Shown here: positions 1 through 10,954 of the stretch, in pieces
Layout: every line of letters starts with the position of its first letter
Position numbering within the stretch: position 1 is the stretch's first letter
From: Isoetes taiwanensis
Taxonomy: Eukaryota; Streptophyta; Lycopodiopsida; Isoetales; Isoetaceae
DNA: 64,000 nucleotides
Assembly: GCA_021234155.1 (NCBI GenBank)
Contig: JAJEKV010000055.1
Span: 2,725,090-2,789,089 of the forward strand
Reading direction: 5' to 3'
Made by a program: the position numbers and the translations under genes
The notes under the pieces: model-generated
Database searches by the model: none
Seen by the model: only the letters and a program-made list of their open reading frames with translations
What the model was told of the DNA's origin: nothing

Positions 1-2247
1 TTCCACTGGTCATGTCCAACATCAGCACACCCATGTCACTGTCTCCTCCTCCGCTACACCATCCAGTTCACACCATCTTTCCCAAACATCACAAACCAGG
101 CAACAGCCGGCTCCACCACCACAACACCCTCGTCAGTTGTTGTATCAGTATCAGCAGGATGCTCAAGCTGCTGTTCTCAAGTTACAAGAATCCCAAGACG
201 CTCTTATGAACGGGGTTCAAATGGCACTAAGGGCCTCTGATGCGGTACACCGGGACCTTCAAGCTGCCACTGCCCAAGTTGCAACTTTGGAGGCCAAACT
301 TCAAGACAAGCATGGAGCTCTCTTACAGGCTCATACAGATCTCAAAAGTGCATGGGATCAAGTCCCAGCCAACTTGCGGATCAGGGCTCAGCTCCAATCA
401 GAAATTCAGAATTTATTGGAGCACAACAAGTCCAAAGAAGCTCTCCTGGGTACCAAGGACGCAGATATTGCTAAGCTCAACGCCTTGTACTCCGAACTTT
501 GTGAAAATTTCAGCACTCAAGTTCAAAACCTTACGCCGGGGACGCTCAAATTGCCTCCTTGACGCTCAGCTTTCTACCTGAGACCTCTCGGCTCACCTCT
601 CTTCAAGATCAAACTACGAGGTGCGTAAAAGAAGATTCTTGATGACGCGGAGATTGCGTGCCCGTCTCAATACTACGGGGCAATCCTCCTCCTGGTCAAC
701 ACTTCACCGAATCGAAGGGTCCGTGACCAATCACGCTTCTTTGCTAGAAAAGGACAACGGATCCGTGATCTTGAACAACAAATTTCGCGGCAAGCTATTG
801 ATCTGGCGATGAGGCTCAAGCAAAACTTGACGGCCATACCGCCATTATTCACAGAATGCCTTTGGACTTCCCAGTTCCTTCCTGCTATCACGATTATGTG
901 GTTGCTCGCCGCCACCTCTTCCTTTCGAAGTGGCATGCGTGAGATGGACTAATATTCCCACGAGCAACTTCAGATTTTCTTGGTTTGGCGAAACTCTCCA
1001 TTGAAGACAAAGGGTTATGCTGTGCCCTTTTGGTCTTTGATCTCATACACTGTGCCGATCCAGACTTTATCACCTTCAGAGTTGTTCAGCCCATGGCTTA
1101 CATATTTCATGATTTCTATCTGGGTGATACACAGGAACACTTCCGAGATGGGCCACGCCAGCTCTTTCAGGGTGACCCCACTGTGCAATGGTTGCTTCAG
1201 GATAACAATCCATATCTTGCGATCATGCTCGGGACCCACACTCTTCATCGAGGGTACATGCACGAAGCTTGCCAATCATTTATCTCTCTCTCGCAAGCGG
1301 AAGCTGCAGCAATGAATAAGGAAGTATCTAGGACATCCCGAGGATCTTCCCTATGCACAAATTTATATGCAGCACCTCGCAGGTTATAATCAATTACGGG
1401 CTCTGTTGGATAGCAAGACGGTCCCCACGGGATGGGATAGCCCTCCTGTCAACTCTCAACTCTCTGCTTCTCTTTGGGATCGTTGGTGTCAAGCTCTTGA
1501 TCCGGATCTTGTCAGTCAATTCAGGGAGACCGCTCAGCAACCCACGCCCACGGGCATGGTTCCTTCTCCCTATGCTTCCCTGGGCGTACCTCCACGCCCC
1601 AGGTTCCTGACTTCTGATTGGCGCCTCCCTTTTTGGACCAAGGTCATGGATGGTCATGCCGGATGGACTCCACCTCAGATCTCGACGGATCTCCGGTGGG
1701 ATCCACGTTTTGTTCGCCGCTCACATTGGGAAGAAGGTGCCACTCTGGATACCACCACGAATTGGATCTATATTGCTAATGAGCGTGGTTGGCAACGGCC
1801 GGCGGATGCGCTTCATGGTCTTGACACCTTCTTGCAGAATGCCACCACCTCACCTGATCCTTCAGTCCATCTTCAAGCAGGTTTTTGTGCTGCTCTCAAA
1901 TGCATTTTGCTCAGCTCCTTAAATCGGCAGCGTCCCATTTTTCACTGCAATCCGAATGCCAGTGTCAGTGCCTTTGGCCTCCGACACCGCCTCCTCATGG
2001 AATGTCAGTACATTTCTTCAGACGCCCATGCTGCCCTTGAAGACATGGTACGATCTCGCTTTCTTATTGATGCAGATCCTGCCCTTGGCCACAACACTCC
2101 TCCTGCTCTTCAAACACGCCAGGATCTCATTGGCCAGTACCATAATGGTGCCCGTCCTCACTCCGTGAGGATCACTTTCGTAGATGGCTTCCCCGCCCTC
2201 GAAACCCTTCCTCCTTTTCTTCACTCACGAGTGTCGTTTGGTGGGGG
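1..2247 (+). mobile_element. Internal 3' region of gypsy-type LTR element, copy 1 (partial)
   Basis: This is the end of an LTR retrotransposon whose gag-pol part lies left of the window. It aligns collinearly with 59.8-61.9 kb of copy 2. The same coiled-coil region (137-562) and Trp-rich C-terminal region (985-2247) appear in the same order, clearly diverged but recognisable throughout. The middle (563-985) is broken by frameshifts. A purine-rich PPT-like run (GGTGGGGG) directly precedes the LTR at 2248. Its product is described under the 3' ORF of copy 2. Confidence 0.8.
137..562 (+). pseudogene. Coiled-coil segment of the gypsy 3' ORF (copy 1, frameshifted)
   Basis: The reading frame encodes about 140 residues. 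From residue ~35 on they form a heptad-rich helix full of Ala, Leu, Gln, Glu and Lys, for example the run DLQAATAQVATLEAKLQDKH. The homologous segment of copy 2 is at 59881-60174 and has nearly the same heptad pattern. The frame closes at 562 and is not continued in frame to the next conserved segment at 985, so I read this as a decayed part of one longer protein rather than a gene. The function is unknown; the structure suggests oligomerisation. Confidence 0.6.
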
Positions 2248-2416
2248 TGTTAGTCCCAGGCCTCCCCGGTGCAGGACTATTCATGCATCTGACAGACGAG
2301 TCAAGCTCAAGGATCCTCGATCCAGCCACGGGTCAGCCATCAAAGGCTCGGCTAGAAGACCAAGCCCGGCGAGACCACGCGATCAAAGCCTATCAAGAGG
2401 CGCCGCGGACAAGTGA
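1367..2416 (+). CDS. Trp-rich C-terminal domain of gypsy 3' ORF, reading into the LTR (copy 1)
   Basis: An uninterrupted frame of 349 codons covers the C-terminal half of the 3' ORF product. Residues ~1-220 form a compact domain with many Trp and Pro; conserved blocks include PSPYASLG, PPRPRFL, WRLPFWTKV, STDLRWDPRFVRRS, NWIYI.NERGWQ.PADALHGLDTFLQNA. The frame crosses the polypurine tract and runs 56 codons into the LTR (from 2248), ending in a basic tail (..DK, stop 2414-2416). The matching frame of copy 2 stops at the equivalent LTR position. I recognise no known family, and I see no signal peptide, membrane segment or nucleic-acid-binding zinc finger. The annotated start is only the first Met in this frame; the real protein began far upstream. 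Confidence 0.55.
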   Translation: MQHLAGYNQLRALLDSKTVPTGWDSPPVNSQLSASLWDRWCQALDPDLVSQFRETAQQPTPTGMVPSPYASLGVPPRPRFLTSDWRLPFWTKVMDGHAGWTPPQISTDLRWDPRFVRRSHWEEGATLDTTTNWIYIANERGWQRPADALHGLDTFLQNATTSPDPSVHLQAGFCAALKCILLSSLNRQRPIFHCNPNASVSAFGLRHRLLMECQYISSDAHAALEDMVRSRFLIDADPALGHNTPPALQTRQDLIGQYHNGARPHSVRITFVDGFPALETLPPFLHSRVSFGGGVSPRPPRCRTIHASDRRVKLKDPRSSHGSAIKGSARRPSPARPRDQSLSRGAADK

Positions 2417-2828
2417 CGGCCCGTCACCGCCAGCGTCGGCACAAGCATGATTCTAGGCACTTCAAGAGGCACCGCCCACATTCCACCAAATCAATCGCCT
2501 CCTTCCAGAGAGTCGGCACCGAGATCGGTCAGTGTCTATATTGGGCCCAAGGCCATTGTACTATATATATGACTAGAGCTCGCACATGAGTTCTAGATGA
2601 GTTTTGAGTCTTGTCTCCTTTCAGTTCTTCTCTCTATTGCGAGAGCTCATGTATGTTCATCATTGATATCAAGGAAGCTTATCATTTTCCTCTCATTTGT
2701 TCTGTTTTCTTCTTCTTCTTCTCTTCTTGCAAATCCCGCGTGACATAGTCCCCCGAACTCTCCTGTTAGATCCACGGGTCCTCACAGAGGGCTGTCTTCC
2801 AGGAGTTCCCGAACCCAGACCCCAAACA
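2248..2828 (+). repeat. LTR of gypsy-type element, copy 1 (3' LTR)
   Basis: The 581-bp repeat starts TGTTAGTCC and ends CCCAAACA (TG...CA). It is homologous over its whole length to 51456-52044 and 61931-62529. It contains a conserved TATA-like block (CTATATATAT, 2561-2570), a following GAGTTTTGAGTCTTGTC block, and a CT-rich stretch before the terminal segment. Flanking DNA starts at 2829 and is unrelated to the element, so this is the true 3' end of that insertion. Confidence 0.9.
2561..2571 (+). promoter_or_regulatory. TATA-like core promoter in the gypsy LTR
   Basis: ACTATATATATGA is preserved in all three LTRs (here, ~51768-51780 and ~62256-62268), about 310-325 bp from the LTR start. 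That fits a U3/R promoter whose transcript would begin 25-35 bp downstream. Assignment rests on position and conservation only. Confidence 0.5.
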
Positions 2829-2899
2829 GGGCTATCATGCACCGTCTGCATCGACGTTTCTGCATCTTTTGTTGCCAAAGAACCCCACAGGCTTATCTT

Positions 2900-3720
2900 C
2901 ACAGTTTGTTCACTACAAATATTCATTTTTGTTAATCCACAACAATATCAATAGACCACTGACTGATTTAACACACTGCATACCTTTCCATCAATGTGAG
3001 CTCTCGTTTCAACACATCCTCGTTATTGCGTTTCCTCTTGATATTTATAGCACCCGACACATCACAAACAATACCAATGACGTCTGTCACGCATACAAAT
3101 GTTAATACTGACTATACTTAGCAGCTTGCAAACATCATAAGAATGGATCAAAGTGCCTGCCAAGCAATAGTCTGTTCTCCACGTATGGTCGCAGCCCATC
3201 TATTCGTACAAAATTTGACCGCACACCAAATTCTGTATCAAGACCATCATTTCTTGACCCTTCCACTGTCGATTCCACATCAAGGATTATCTGGTAATCA
3301 TGCTTTAATGTTGAAAATTTCTTGTTTGCACGTCGAACTGTTCCCTTAGATATGTACTAAACCTGTAACACATGAACAAAACCCCAAACATCACAACATG
3401 ACACTCTAAGATGCAATAGAAAATAACAATACTGAGCCTACTTTGCCAACTTCCAGTGTTCCATGGAATTTCTCTACCGACATGTCAAACATAGTTGCTT
3501 GGATTTCGTCTCCTTGCAAATATGAAGACGATGCTCATGATTGTACTTGACATTTCAACTAATGTTTAAGAGCCTTACATCACCATCTGATAAATCAACG
3601 CTGAAAACCTTCCCCCGACCATAATTTACTATCAAATGCTCTTACAATGCTTTTCGACATTACTCGTACTTTGATCGTCCAATTAGCAACATAAGGAGTG
3701 AGCTTGCAAACATGCCATAT
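2900..3720 (-). pseudogene. RPA1-like single-strand DNA-binding protein remnant (Helitron-type)
   Basis: On the minus strand, two OB-fold blocks typical of the replication protein A large subunit can be read in short shifted frames. One at ~3690-3600 reads KLTPYVANWTIKVRV, matching the RPA1 'LNPYQ.NWTIKARV' block. The next at ~3520-3440 reads GDEIQATMFDMSVEKF..LEVGKV, matching the 'G.EIRAT.FN..VDKFY..LEVGKVY' block. A third at ~3110-2960 reads VTDVIGIVCDVSGAINIKRK, matching the RPA1 'DVIGVV.SV....I.RK' block. Stops and frameshifts separate them. Plant Helitrons often carry RPA1-like genes beside a PIF1-type helicase, and the helicase lies immediately upstream in transcription order, so this is most likely Helitron cargo and not the cellular RPA1 gene. 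Confidence 0.6.
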
Positions 3721-3955
3721 TTTTCTAGTACTTTCCCCACTACCCAATACAATGTTATATCAGCAACAACACAGTTAATTTACACAAATGCAATAAAAGC
3801 TATTAGTATATCCATGAAAATAGTATAAACATATGACAGAAGTGTAGTTCTAAATATCACTTTAGAAGCTCCCTGTATACTACATTCTTAGTTGAGACAG
3901 ACGACGTCATGCTGTTATGCAGTATCAGCACATCATCTCTACGACGAATCCTTGG

Positions 3956-5339
3956 TTAACGCTGGTAGAGTTGACCATGTGCAAACACATCAGTTCGCAA
4001 GTCTAAAACAATTTTATCTAATGTCAATCCGAGACAACTATGGAACGTCGTTGAATATGCAAGCCTCAATGGTAATTGACGCCGATAGATAGTGAACGAT
4101 GAATTTTTTGGCTGATGATAGAAATCTGCACGAGATATAGGATGTATATATTCATCAAAACTGCCATCTACTCCAACCAATCGAACAGTCACATGTCTCT
4201 CATGCATATAATGAATAACAACCCTTGCATTTCTCACACGTCCCTTTTCTGCATCTAACAATCGCATGATGTGGCATATAGCTCCTTCCTTTAGTTCAAG
4301 CACATGCCGTGGCAAGGTTGGATGTTCATAATTATGCAGAAAATCATTCTCAGCTGATCCCGCGGTATGTATAACCTGGTGATTTTCCCTAATAGAATCA
4401 TAACTAAAGTATTTTTTTTCCCCGCCGGCAAATGATCAAGGATTGATTTATTGAATTCGTCAACGTATACGTTTAGTGGAAATGCCCGATTCTCACACAT
4501 TGCTGGCAATGCCAATACACTGGCAGGGAACAAGAAATCCTTGGCTTCATCTATCGAATTTGTAGTTCAAAATAGTGTAAGGGTCACAACATCACTTTCC
4601 CAGTTCTCACCTATCGATGTTACACCCTCTATGAGGTCACGGTCGCCAGCATTCCTAATTGGTTTGTCCAACTTGTGACCAACAAATGATCTCCACGTTG
4701 ATGAGGACTTAATAGATGCACTTATCGTTGCTTGCCTTCCAGATCCATGTACAATAGGCGCAATCTGCCTAAAATCCCCGGCTGCTATAAAGCACTTCCC
4801 CCCAAAGGGATAATCATTATTACAGATTTCTCGTAAAAGAACATCTACAGATTCTATCACAGCTTTATTTGCCATATCAAATTCATCCCAAATGGTTACC
4901 TCGGCCTCTCTAAGCAATGCTGCCTTGTTGGAGGTTACATTAATCATCAAATTGGGATCTGAAACAACGAATGGGCATTTTTCCCACCAACATATAAATG
5001 GCTTGCTAAAGTTGTCGTTGCACAAGTCAATACAATCCGTTGACGACCTCTGATCAGCAGACAGATTGCATTCAACAGGAAAGTCTTGCCAGTTCCTCCT
5101 TTTCCATAAATAAACATTGGAGCCCTTATTCCAGAATATTGTGTGATTGCTGTAATGTGGTCATACAAATAAGCCTGATCACTATTCATTTTGCCACCCA
5201 TCTCATGTGCCTCTTGCAAATACTTGCCATGCTCACGATATTTTCGTAGTTCTTCTAGCACCAAATCACAACGAATAATGGTCGCAGGTAATCCAAATGC
5301 AGTCATCGTTGTTCCATGTTGGACCAGCACATTCTCCAC
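3956..5339 (-). pseudogene. Helitron PIF1-like helicase, broken
   Basis: Read on the minus strand in four overlapping frames. The N-terminal part (5339-4947) has the Walker A run FIYGKGGTGKTFLLNAI. The next (5025-4567) has a degenerate Walker B (IWDEFDMANK) and the motif GDFRQIAPIV. A third (4533-4290) has the FPLNVYVDEFN block. The last (4315-3956) has the C-terminal Helitron block RRQLPLRLAYSTTF...LGLTLDKIVLDL...FAHGQLY. Order and spacing match the helicase half of a Helitron Rep-Hel protein. I found no rolling-circle HUH Rep motif, so that half is missing or outside. The fragment stops at 5344, where LTR sequence begins. It is inactive as read because of frameshifts and the altered Walker B. 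Confidence 0.8.
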
Positions 5340-5344
5340 GCACA

Positions 5345-6372
5345 GAGCAACCTAGGCCACCGAACCTAGAAGCCCTAATTACCACCTGAGGTTCCAAGTA
5401 CATAACAAAATATCAAAAACAACAGTGGGAGAATGCAGGGACCATAACATGTGTGTTCATTAGAATATTTACAAAAATTGTGCTTAGATCATACTCTTGG
5501 CCATTGTCGAGGGTGATACAACCAACCATGTCCAAATAGCAAGATCAATGGTGAAAACCATTCAAATGTTGATGTAGCGTGCTCAAACCACCCCATAAGG
5601 TCGATGCAGTACTCACTCTACCACATTATTTATTTAAGCTCCCTTAGATATGTTTCAAGGTTTTAATATTAAAGTTCTACTTTCATAGCTAATTAATTAA
5701 TTGTGGCCCCAAACTAGAGTCTCCCACTTACGCTTTTCTTGCTTAAAAATCCATAGGGTCTCCTGACTGCAACTGCCTGGGACTCAGCCCTAGACTAGCC
5801 CCATCTCTAGGAGCAAGCCCGTACAATTGCCTTAGTTATCTAATTATAGACACGTCCATAATGTTTTATTTTCAAGCAATGAAAGATCCACATTTATTCT
5901 TAGGTTATAATCTCTTGCAGTTACACTGGCTTACTCAGTTGTTGATGATCCGTGCTCTTTTCCAGCCTTGGGTCCTTCTTATTTCCCATTTATCTCCTCC
6001 TTTTGTATTTTTGTTTGCACCATTAGCTAGCGAATCTTTTAAAAAACAAAAGAAACACAAAATAACAATTAGCAACCAAATGGTCACGACCAACATTGGG
6101 TCTGATATCTGACCTGTACAGGGGTGTTTTTGGGAAACGACCGGCCTGATTAGGCATAACGAGGAACTTCTGAGGCCAAATCGGCCCTTTCAAAACCCAA
6201 ATTGACATGTTTCTGATGGATTCGGGTCTGTTTGGTGCAGTTGGGTCACCATCCAGTGTTGCTATTACACGGGATCCGACCTGTTTAGGCACGTCCAAGG
6301 ACTATCCAATGCCAAATATCTTCATATATTTATGTACAAATACTTGGTCCCTAACTTCCCAGGACCGTTACA
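5345..6372 (-). repeat. Left (3') LTR of gag-only element, truncated
   Basis: Aligns with 8562-9146 plus 11250-12236, i.e. the right LTR minus its LINE insertion. The outer edge in minus orientation begins TGTAACGG (plus-strand end ...CCGTTACA at 6372). The last ~830 bp of the LTR (right-LTR 7732-8561) are missing; helicase sequence abuts at 5344/5345. About 510 bp present in the right LTR (11661-12170) are absent here at ~6320. It keeps the uninterrupted version of the LINE target site at 5894-5915. Confidence 0.8.
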
Positions 6373-6390
6373 TTTCTCCCCTTCTAAAAT
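6373..6390 (-). promoter_or_regulatory. Polypurine tract of the gag-only LTR element
   Basis: On the minus strand the run TTTTAGAAGGGGAGAAA lies directly against the start of the left LTR (TGTAACGG). This is the expected position of the plus-strand primer in an LTR retrotransposon and fixes the element's orientation as minus. Confidence 0.75.
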
Positions 6391-6683
6391 TTAACCCGTG
6401 TCCTCATGGGTCAATCCTAGGAGATGTCATGCTTACTGACAATTTGCACTAGCAATCTAAGCAAGATACACAAACTGCTACAAACAATGAGACAAAAGCA
6501 AAACCATCACATGGAGCTTCGGCAGCGTACACAAACATTTGATGTTGCGGAAGATCCATCACTGCGACAGCTCTAGCTTCACCACTTTGCTGCCTTCGCT
6601 CAATGGTTCTATCATCTGTACCCCATCTTTCCTCAGGCTGACACTCCCTTTGATTCCATCTAGGCTCTCCACGGGCTCTGCCT

Positions 6684-7626
6684 CTACCAAAGATTTGATA
6701 TTGATTGGTTTGTTCTCGCTCCCATGGCACTTCTATCTAGTTGTTGTGAATCCATGGGCGTTGAGGAACTACGCCCCTCAATAACCGGGCAATTGTTTCT
6801 TGTGTGCCATGTTCCCCAATGACAAATGTAAACAACCTCCCTCTTCAAAGCATCGCTACCTTTCCTCATCGAGCCGTGGAGGTAACTTACTATCTTCAAT
6901 CTGGCTGCTACTTGCCCGATTCCTCATATTGTTGCTCTGAACCTCCATAGATGGACTAGCAGATGGCTCCCCTCTAAACGATCATCTTCGGCCATACGAG
7001 TTCTCAACTGGCCAAGAGGAAGGTGCATGTCTCTTCCTTTGGGTATCTAATGCAGCTTTCTCCGCCAAATCTGTTTGGCCCTTCACAAATCTGGAACACA
7101 ACTTGATTTTATCCATAGCAGGTCAATGAGGCTGCAACCTTCTTAATCTCTCATTGTATTCTGACACCGTGTCAGTCTGTACACAATCAAAGAACTCGTT
7201 CATCTTCTCAACCTTATACCTTGGAGGTGTGAAATGACCCTCAAAAGCGGTCTTAAAATTAGCCCATATAGCCTGTACGAGAGTCTTCCACAGATCAATC
7301 AGGCATGTCTCCCACTAAACTCTTGCAAAGCCTCCTAACATTGCCTTTGCAAGCAGAGCCTTCACAGAATTCTGAGCTTTGATCAAATCAAAATAGAACT
7401 CTACCCCACGAAGCTGGGCATCAGCATCATTCCCTATTTTGTTCTCACCTGTGAACACCTCTCTTTTGGTGTCCTTCAACACCTTATCAATTGCTTTCTC
7501 AGCCTCACTCTTTTGCTGTGATGCACTCTGCTGCAGAGCTTGCTGAATAGCTTGCAGGATACTAGTTACGTCTGAAGCTCCATCGGCTCCATCTCCCCCT
7601 GCACTACTAGCACCATCAGCATCCAT
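6684..7626 (-). pseudogene. Retrotransposon gag, frameshifted
   Basis: The minus-strand frame 7626-7315 starts MDADGASSAGG and contains an Ala/Gln-rich helix followed by KREVFTGENKIG...AQLRGVEFYFDL. Further down, frames around 7250-7130 read VEKMNEFFDCVQTDTVSEYNERLRRL, the signature of the retrotransposon gag capsid (cf. 'V.EYE.RF..L'). Around 6850-6800 a degenerate zinc knuckle (CHWGTWHTRNNC) follows. No protease, reverse transcriptase or integrase fits between here and the polypurine tract at 6373: the whole internal region is only ~1.36 kb. The element could only move with enzymes supplied in trans. Confidence 0.7.
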
Positions 7627-7717
7627 GATCTCCTAATACTCTGCACATAGACAATAGGATTAATAAATCACTTCAAAAGTACTATTCATTTCCAAACTCC
7701 CTCTAAGATCCCACATT

Positions 7718-7729
7718 GCTCTGATACCA
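7718..7729 (-). promoter_or_regulatory. Primer-binding site, initiator tRNA-Met
   Basis: The minus strand reads TGGTATCAGAGC, an exact 12-nt complement to the 3' end of plant initiator tRNA-Met, two bases inside the LTR end (...CTCCTCACA). This is the usual plant retrotransposon PBS and fixes the inner border of the right LTR at 7732. Confidence 0.9.
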
Positions 7730-9352
7730 ACTGTGAGGAGCCTGCCGAGTTGACCCTCCTGGCAACTCGATAACTTGTCAACTTAAGGCTAGATTTGTGT
7801 TGGTGTGAATATAGGTGAAGAATTAAATCTTCCGTTGCAATTGAAATCCACAGTCTAAACTCAATAGACAACTCTGCTCATGGATTCAACATATTCATAA
7901 GCTTAATATATTCCAATCTCTAATCGAGCAAATCAACAGCTCAAATATTTACAATGTGTTATCAATATACATGTACAATAGCAACTGAGCAAATCAAACA
8001 AAAACTTCTAGCTTTAGAACTCAAGCATGATTCCCGGCTAAATTGCCACCATCAACTTGACCGCGGCCTTGCGTATTCACTGCACATGCACTCACTGGGG
8101 TTAGTCCTCGTGACTAAATGGGGATCCCATAGCTGCTGCTGCATACATGGAGACACTCTGGCATCTTGGATAACTTTAACATGAACAATTCAAAACACAA
8201 AAGATACTATGGTGCAGTGTTAGACAATGGCAACAAAAAAAAAACATCATAAGCATCAAGGGCAAAGAACACAAAGTCAGAGTACCAAAACAACATAACA
8301 AAGCTCTGGGTCAATGGGAAGCGCAGCCAGCCTACAAGCAGGCCCTGTTAGCAGAGAAATGCCCTGCCAGCTCACATTTCGAGCCCCGTTGGCAGAGTTG
8401 GTGGTGTGAACATCGTATGGGCATACCCTTCCCAGCCCATGTCTGGCGCTGGAGGACCTCTTACCACGGAGTCACAAGAGTTGACGTACAACCTCACTAG
8501 GAAGCTACGCCCGGTGTCACAGAGCATAGATACAAAGAACACAGATGACATGAGAATGCCGGAGCAACCTAGGCCACCGAACCTAGAAGCCCGACCCCGG
8601 AGGTTCCAAGTACATAACAAAATATCAAGAACAACATTGGGACAATGCAAGGACCATGACATGTGTGTTCATTAGAATATTTACAAAAAATGTGCCTAGA
8701 TCATACTCTTGGCCATTCTCGAGGTTGCCCATACAACCAACCATGTCCAAGTAGCTAGATCAATGGTGAAAACCATAATGGCGATTCAAATGTTGATGTA
8801 CCATGCTCAAACCATCCTTATAAGGTCGATGCAGGACTCACTCCACCACATTATTTATTTAAGCTCCCTTAGATATGGTTTCAAGGTTTTAATATTAAAG
8901 TTCCACTTTCATAGCTAATTAATTAATTGTTGCCCCAAACTAGAGTCTCCCACTTACACTTTTCCTGCTTAAAAATCCATAGAGTCTCCTGACCGCAACT
9001 GCCTGGGACTCCGGTCAAGCAGCCCTAGGCTAGCCCCATCTCTAGGAGCAAGCCCGTACAATTGCTTTGGTTATCTAATTATAATTAGATACTTACTTCC
9101 ATAATGTTTTATTTTCAAGCAATGAAAGATCCACATTTATTCTTAGAAGTTTCTGAAACAGGTCATCTAAGAAGACAGAAATTGGAGATATAACAAGAGA
9201 TGATCTTCTCTTTTTGGTCTCATAATTATATAGCACAATAGATACAGGTAATTTGGATTGCGCAGGAGAAGCTATACCCATATTCACGGAACAAGATGTA
9301 CAAATAGCCCCACAAAAAATGAAAAAATGGGCGTGCTTGTGATTCAAGAGGT

Positions 9353-9993
9353 ATGTCAATTGAGTTTTTTAAATGGGGAGGAAACGAGCTTTGTAGCCTT
9401 TTGGTAGATCTATGCAATGAAGCACTCTTGAGAGGATATTTCCCTATAGAATGGTGTCTAAATAGAGTAAAAAATTATAGAACCATTATAGTGAGCAATG
9501 TATTTGCTAAATTATTTGCAGCAATGCTTGAACTTAAGATTACATGCTGGGCAGAAGAACAAAACATAAGAGCACCAGGACAGGCAGGCTTTCGTACAGA
9601 TCACTCCACCTAGTCACTTTGAGAGTGCTCACGGAAGGTGCCAAAGTTACAAGTAATAAGAGATTTTTAGCATTTATAGATCTTACTAAAGCCTTTGATA
9701 GAGTGAATCGCACGCATCTTGCTGAAAGACTTGAATTGTTGCAAGTCCCTGTTGAATTGCGAAAAGCTGTTGCTTGTCTCTATAATGAAGTTTTTGTTGA
9801 GCTTTCTTTTCCTTTTTCTGGATCTGAAAAAATAAAAAATACAATTGGAGTTAAACAGGGCTGCTCGTGCTCTCCTACTCTTTTTGGTTTGCTTATAGAT
9901 GAGCTCGAATGTTGGATGACAAGGCTAGGTGGCATGGGAGCAAGGCTTGGGAAATATGTACTGCAATTGCTAATGTTTGCAGATGATATATAG
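9353..9993 (+). pseudogene. LINE reverse transcriptase (partial, two frames)
   Basis: Frames 9353-9613 and 9544-9993 together cover fingers and palm of a non-LTR reverse transcriptase. They show FKWGG..., VKNYRTI, GFR.DHST, then FIDLTKAFDRVNR (motif A, catalytic Asp), GVKQGCSCSPTLFGLLIDELE (motif B) and FADDI (motif C). A one-frame shift separates the two parts near 9600, and the frame stops just after the FADDI motif (stop at ~9991). The region upstream of 9353 that should hold the endonuclease is absent, so the insertion is 5'-truncated, as LINEs usually are. Confidence 0.8.
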
Positions 9994-10237
9994 TATTTCA
10001 AAGGATGCAAGTGGGTTACAGAGACACTTGGACGTGCTTGAGTCCTTTTGTTCCTCTAAGCAAATGCAGATTAATGTAAATAAATAAAAAATTATGGTGT
10101 TTGGCGGCAAGGATTTCACTATATTTACAGTGGGCGGTGCTCCTTTGCAAAAGGTGACAGAATATAAATATCTTGGGATTGATATGACATGTAATTACAG
10201 ATGGACAAGGGCGGCTTAGAAACGCGCTTCAAGAGGA

Positions 10238-10954
10238 TTGCGGGCCTTTTATGGTATGATTTATCAATGTAGGCTTAATAATTTTGAACATTGGAAATTA
10301 CGAAGATTGCTTTTTGGAGTTCAAGTGAAAGCAATTATTCTATATGGTAGCCCAGTATGGGACCCTGGATTATCCCGAAAATGCTGGAATGACATTGAGA
10401 ATGTGCAGAAGCATTTTTTATTAAGTGAGCTTGGTGCAAAGCCACAAACTCCATATTGCATGATGTTGGCTGAGACAGGCATGTTACCCTTAGAAGTGGA
10501 AGCACTATGCAGAACAATAACTTTTGTTAATAGGGTTCTTACAATGGAAGTGGATAGATTTCCTCGCCTAGCCCTTGAGCAATCCAAGGATAAGGGGTGG
10601 TATTGTGAAGTGAGAAAATGGAGTACTAAGTGGCTTGGACATGATGTGTGGCTGAAGTCAATTAAGCACAAAGAAGTTTATGGGGAGGTGAAGGCTTGTG
10701 TCCTGAAGGAAATGTGGAAGCTTGAACCAGACGGAGATGTTAAAAAAAGGTTCTATCTTGATGATATAAATAAGCTGGACACATATGAAGAACAGGAGTA
10801 TTTGCTTGCAAACATCAACAGAAAGAACCGCATGTTAATTTCTCAGTTGCGGTTATCATCGCATCAGCTACATGTTGAAATAGATAGATGGAATGGAACA
10901 CCTCGTAATGAGAGATTTTGCCTAGGATGCCTAGACCCTGAAATTGAAAAGTAA
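10238..10954 (+). CDS. LINE ORF2 C-terminal region (partial)
   Basis: A 238-codon open frame follows the reverse transcriptase. It contains a thumb/connection region (LLFGVQVKAIILYGSPVWDP, a block found after the RT of many LINEs) and a Lys-rich C-terminal region. It ends with RLSSHQLHVEIDRW..TPRNERFCLGC, the start of the C-terminal zinc-knuckle region; the continuation after a stop (ASQVFECPNF) supplies the second half. It belongs to the same protein as 9353-9993. Intact over this stretch, but not a functional gene. Confidence 0.75.
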   Translation: MRAFYGMIYQCRLNNFEHWKLRRLLFGVQVKAIILYGSPVWDPGLSRKCWNDIENVQKHFLLSELGAKPQTPYCMMLAETGMLPLEVEALCRTITFVNRVLTMEVDRFPRLALEQSKDKGWYCEVRKWSTKWLGHDVWLKSIKHKEVYGEVKACVLKEMWKLEPDGDVKKRFYLDDINKLDTYEEQEYLLANINRKNRMLISQLRLSSHQLHVEIDRWNGTPRNERFCLGCLDPEIEK

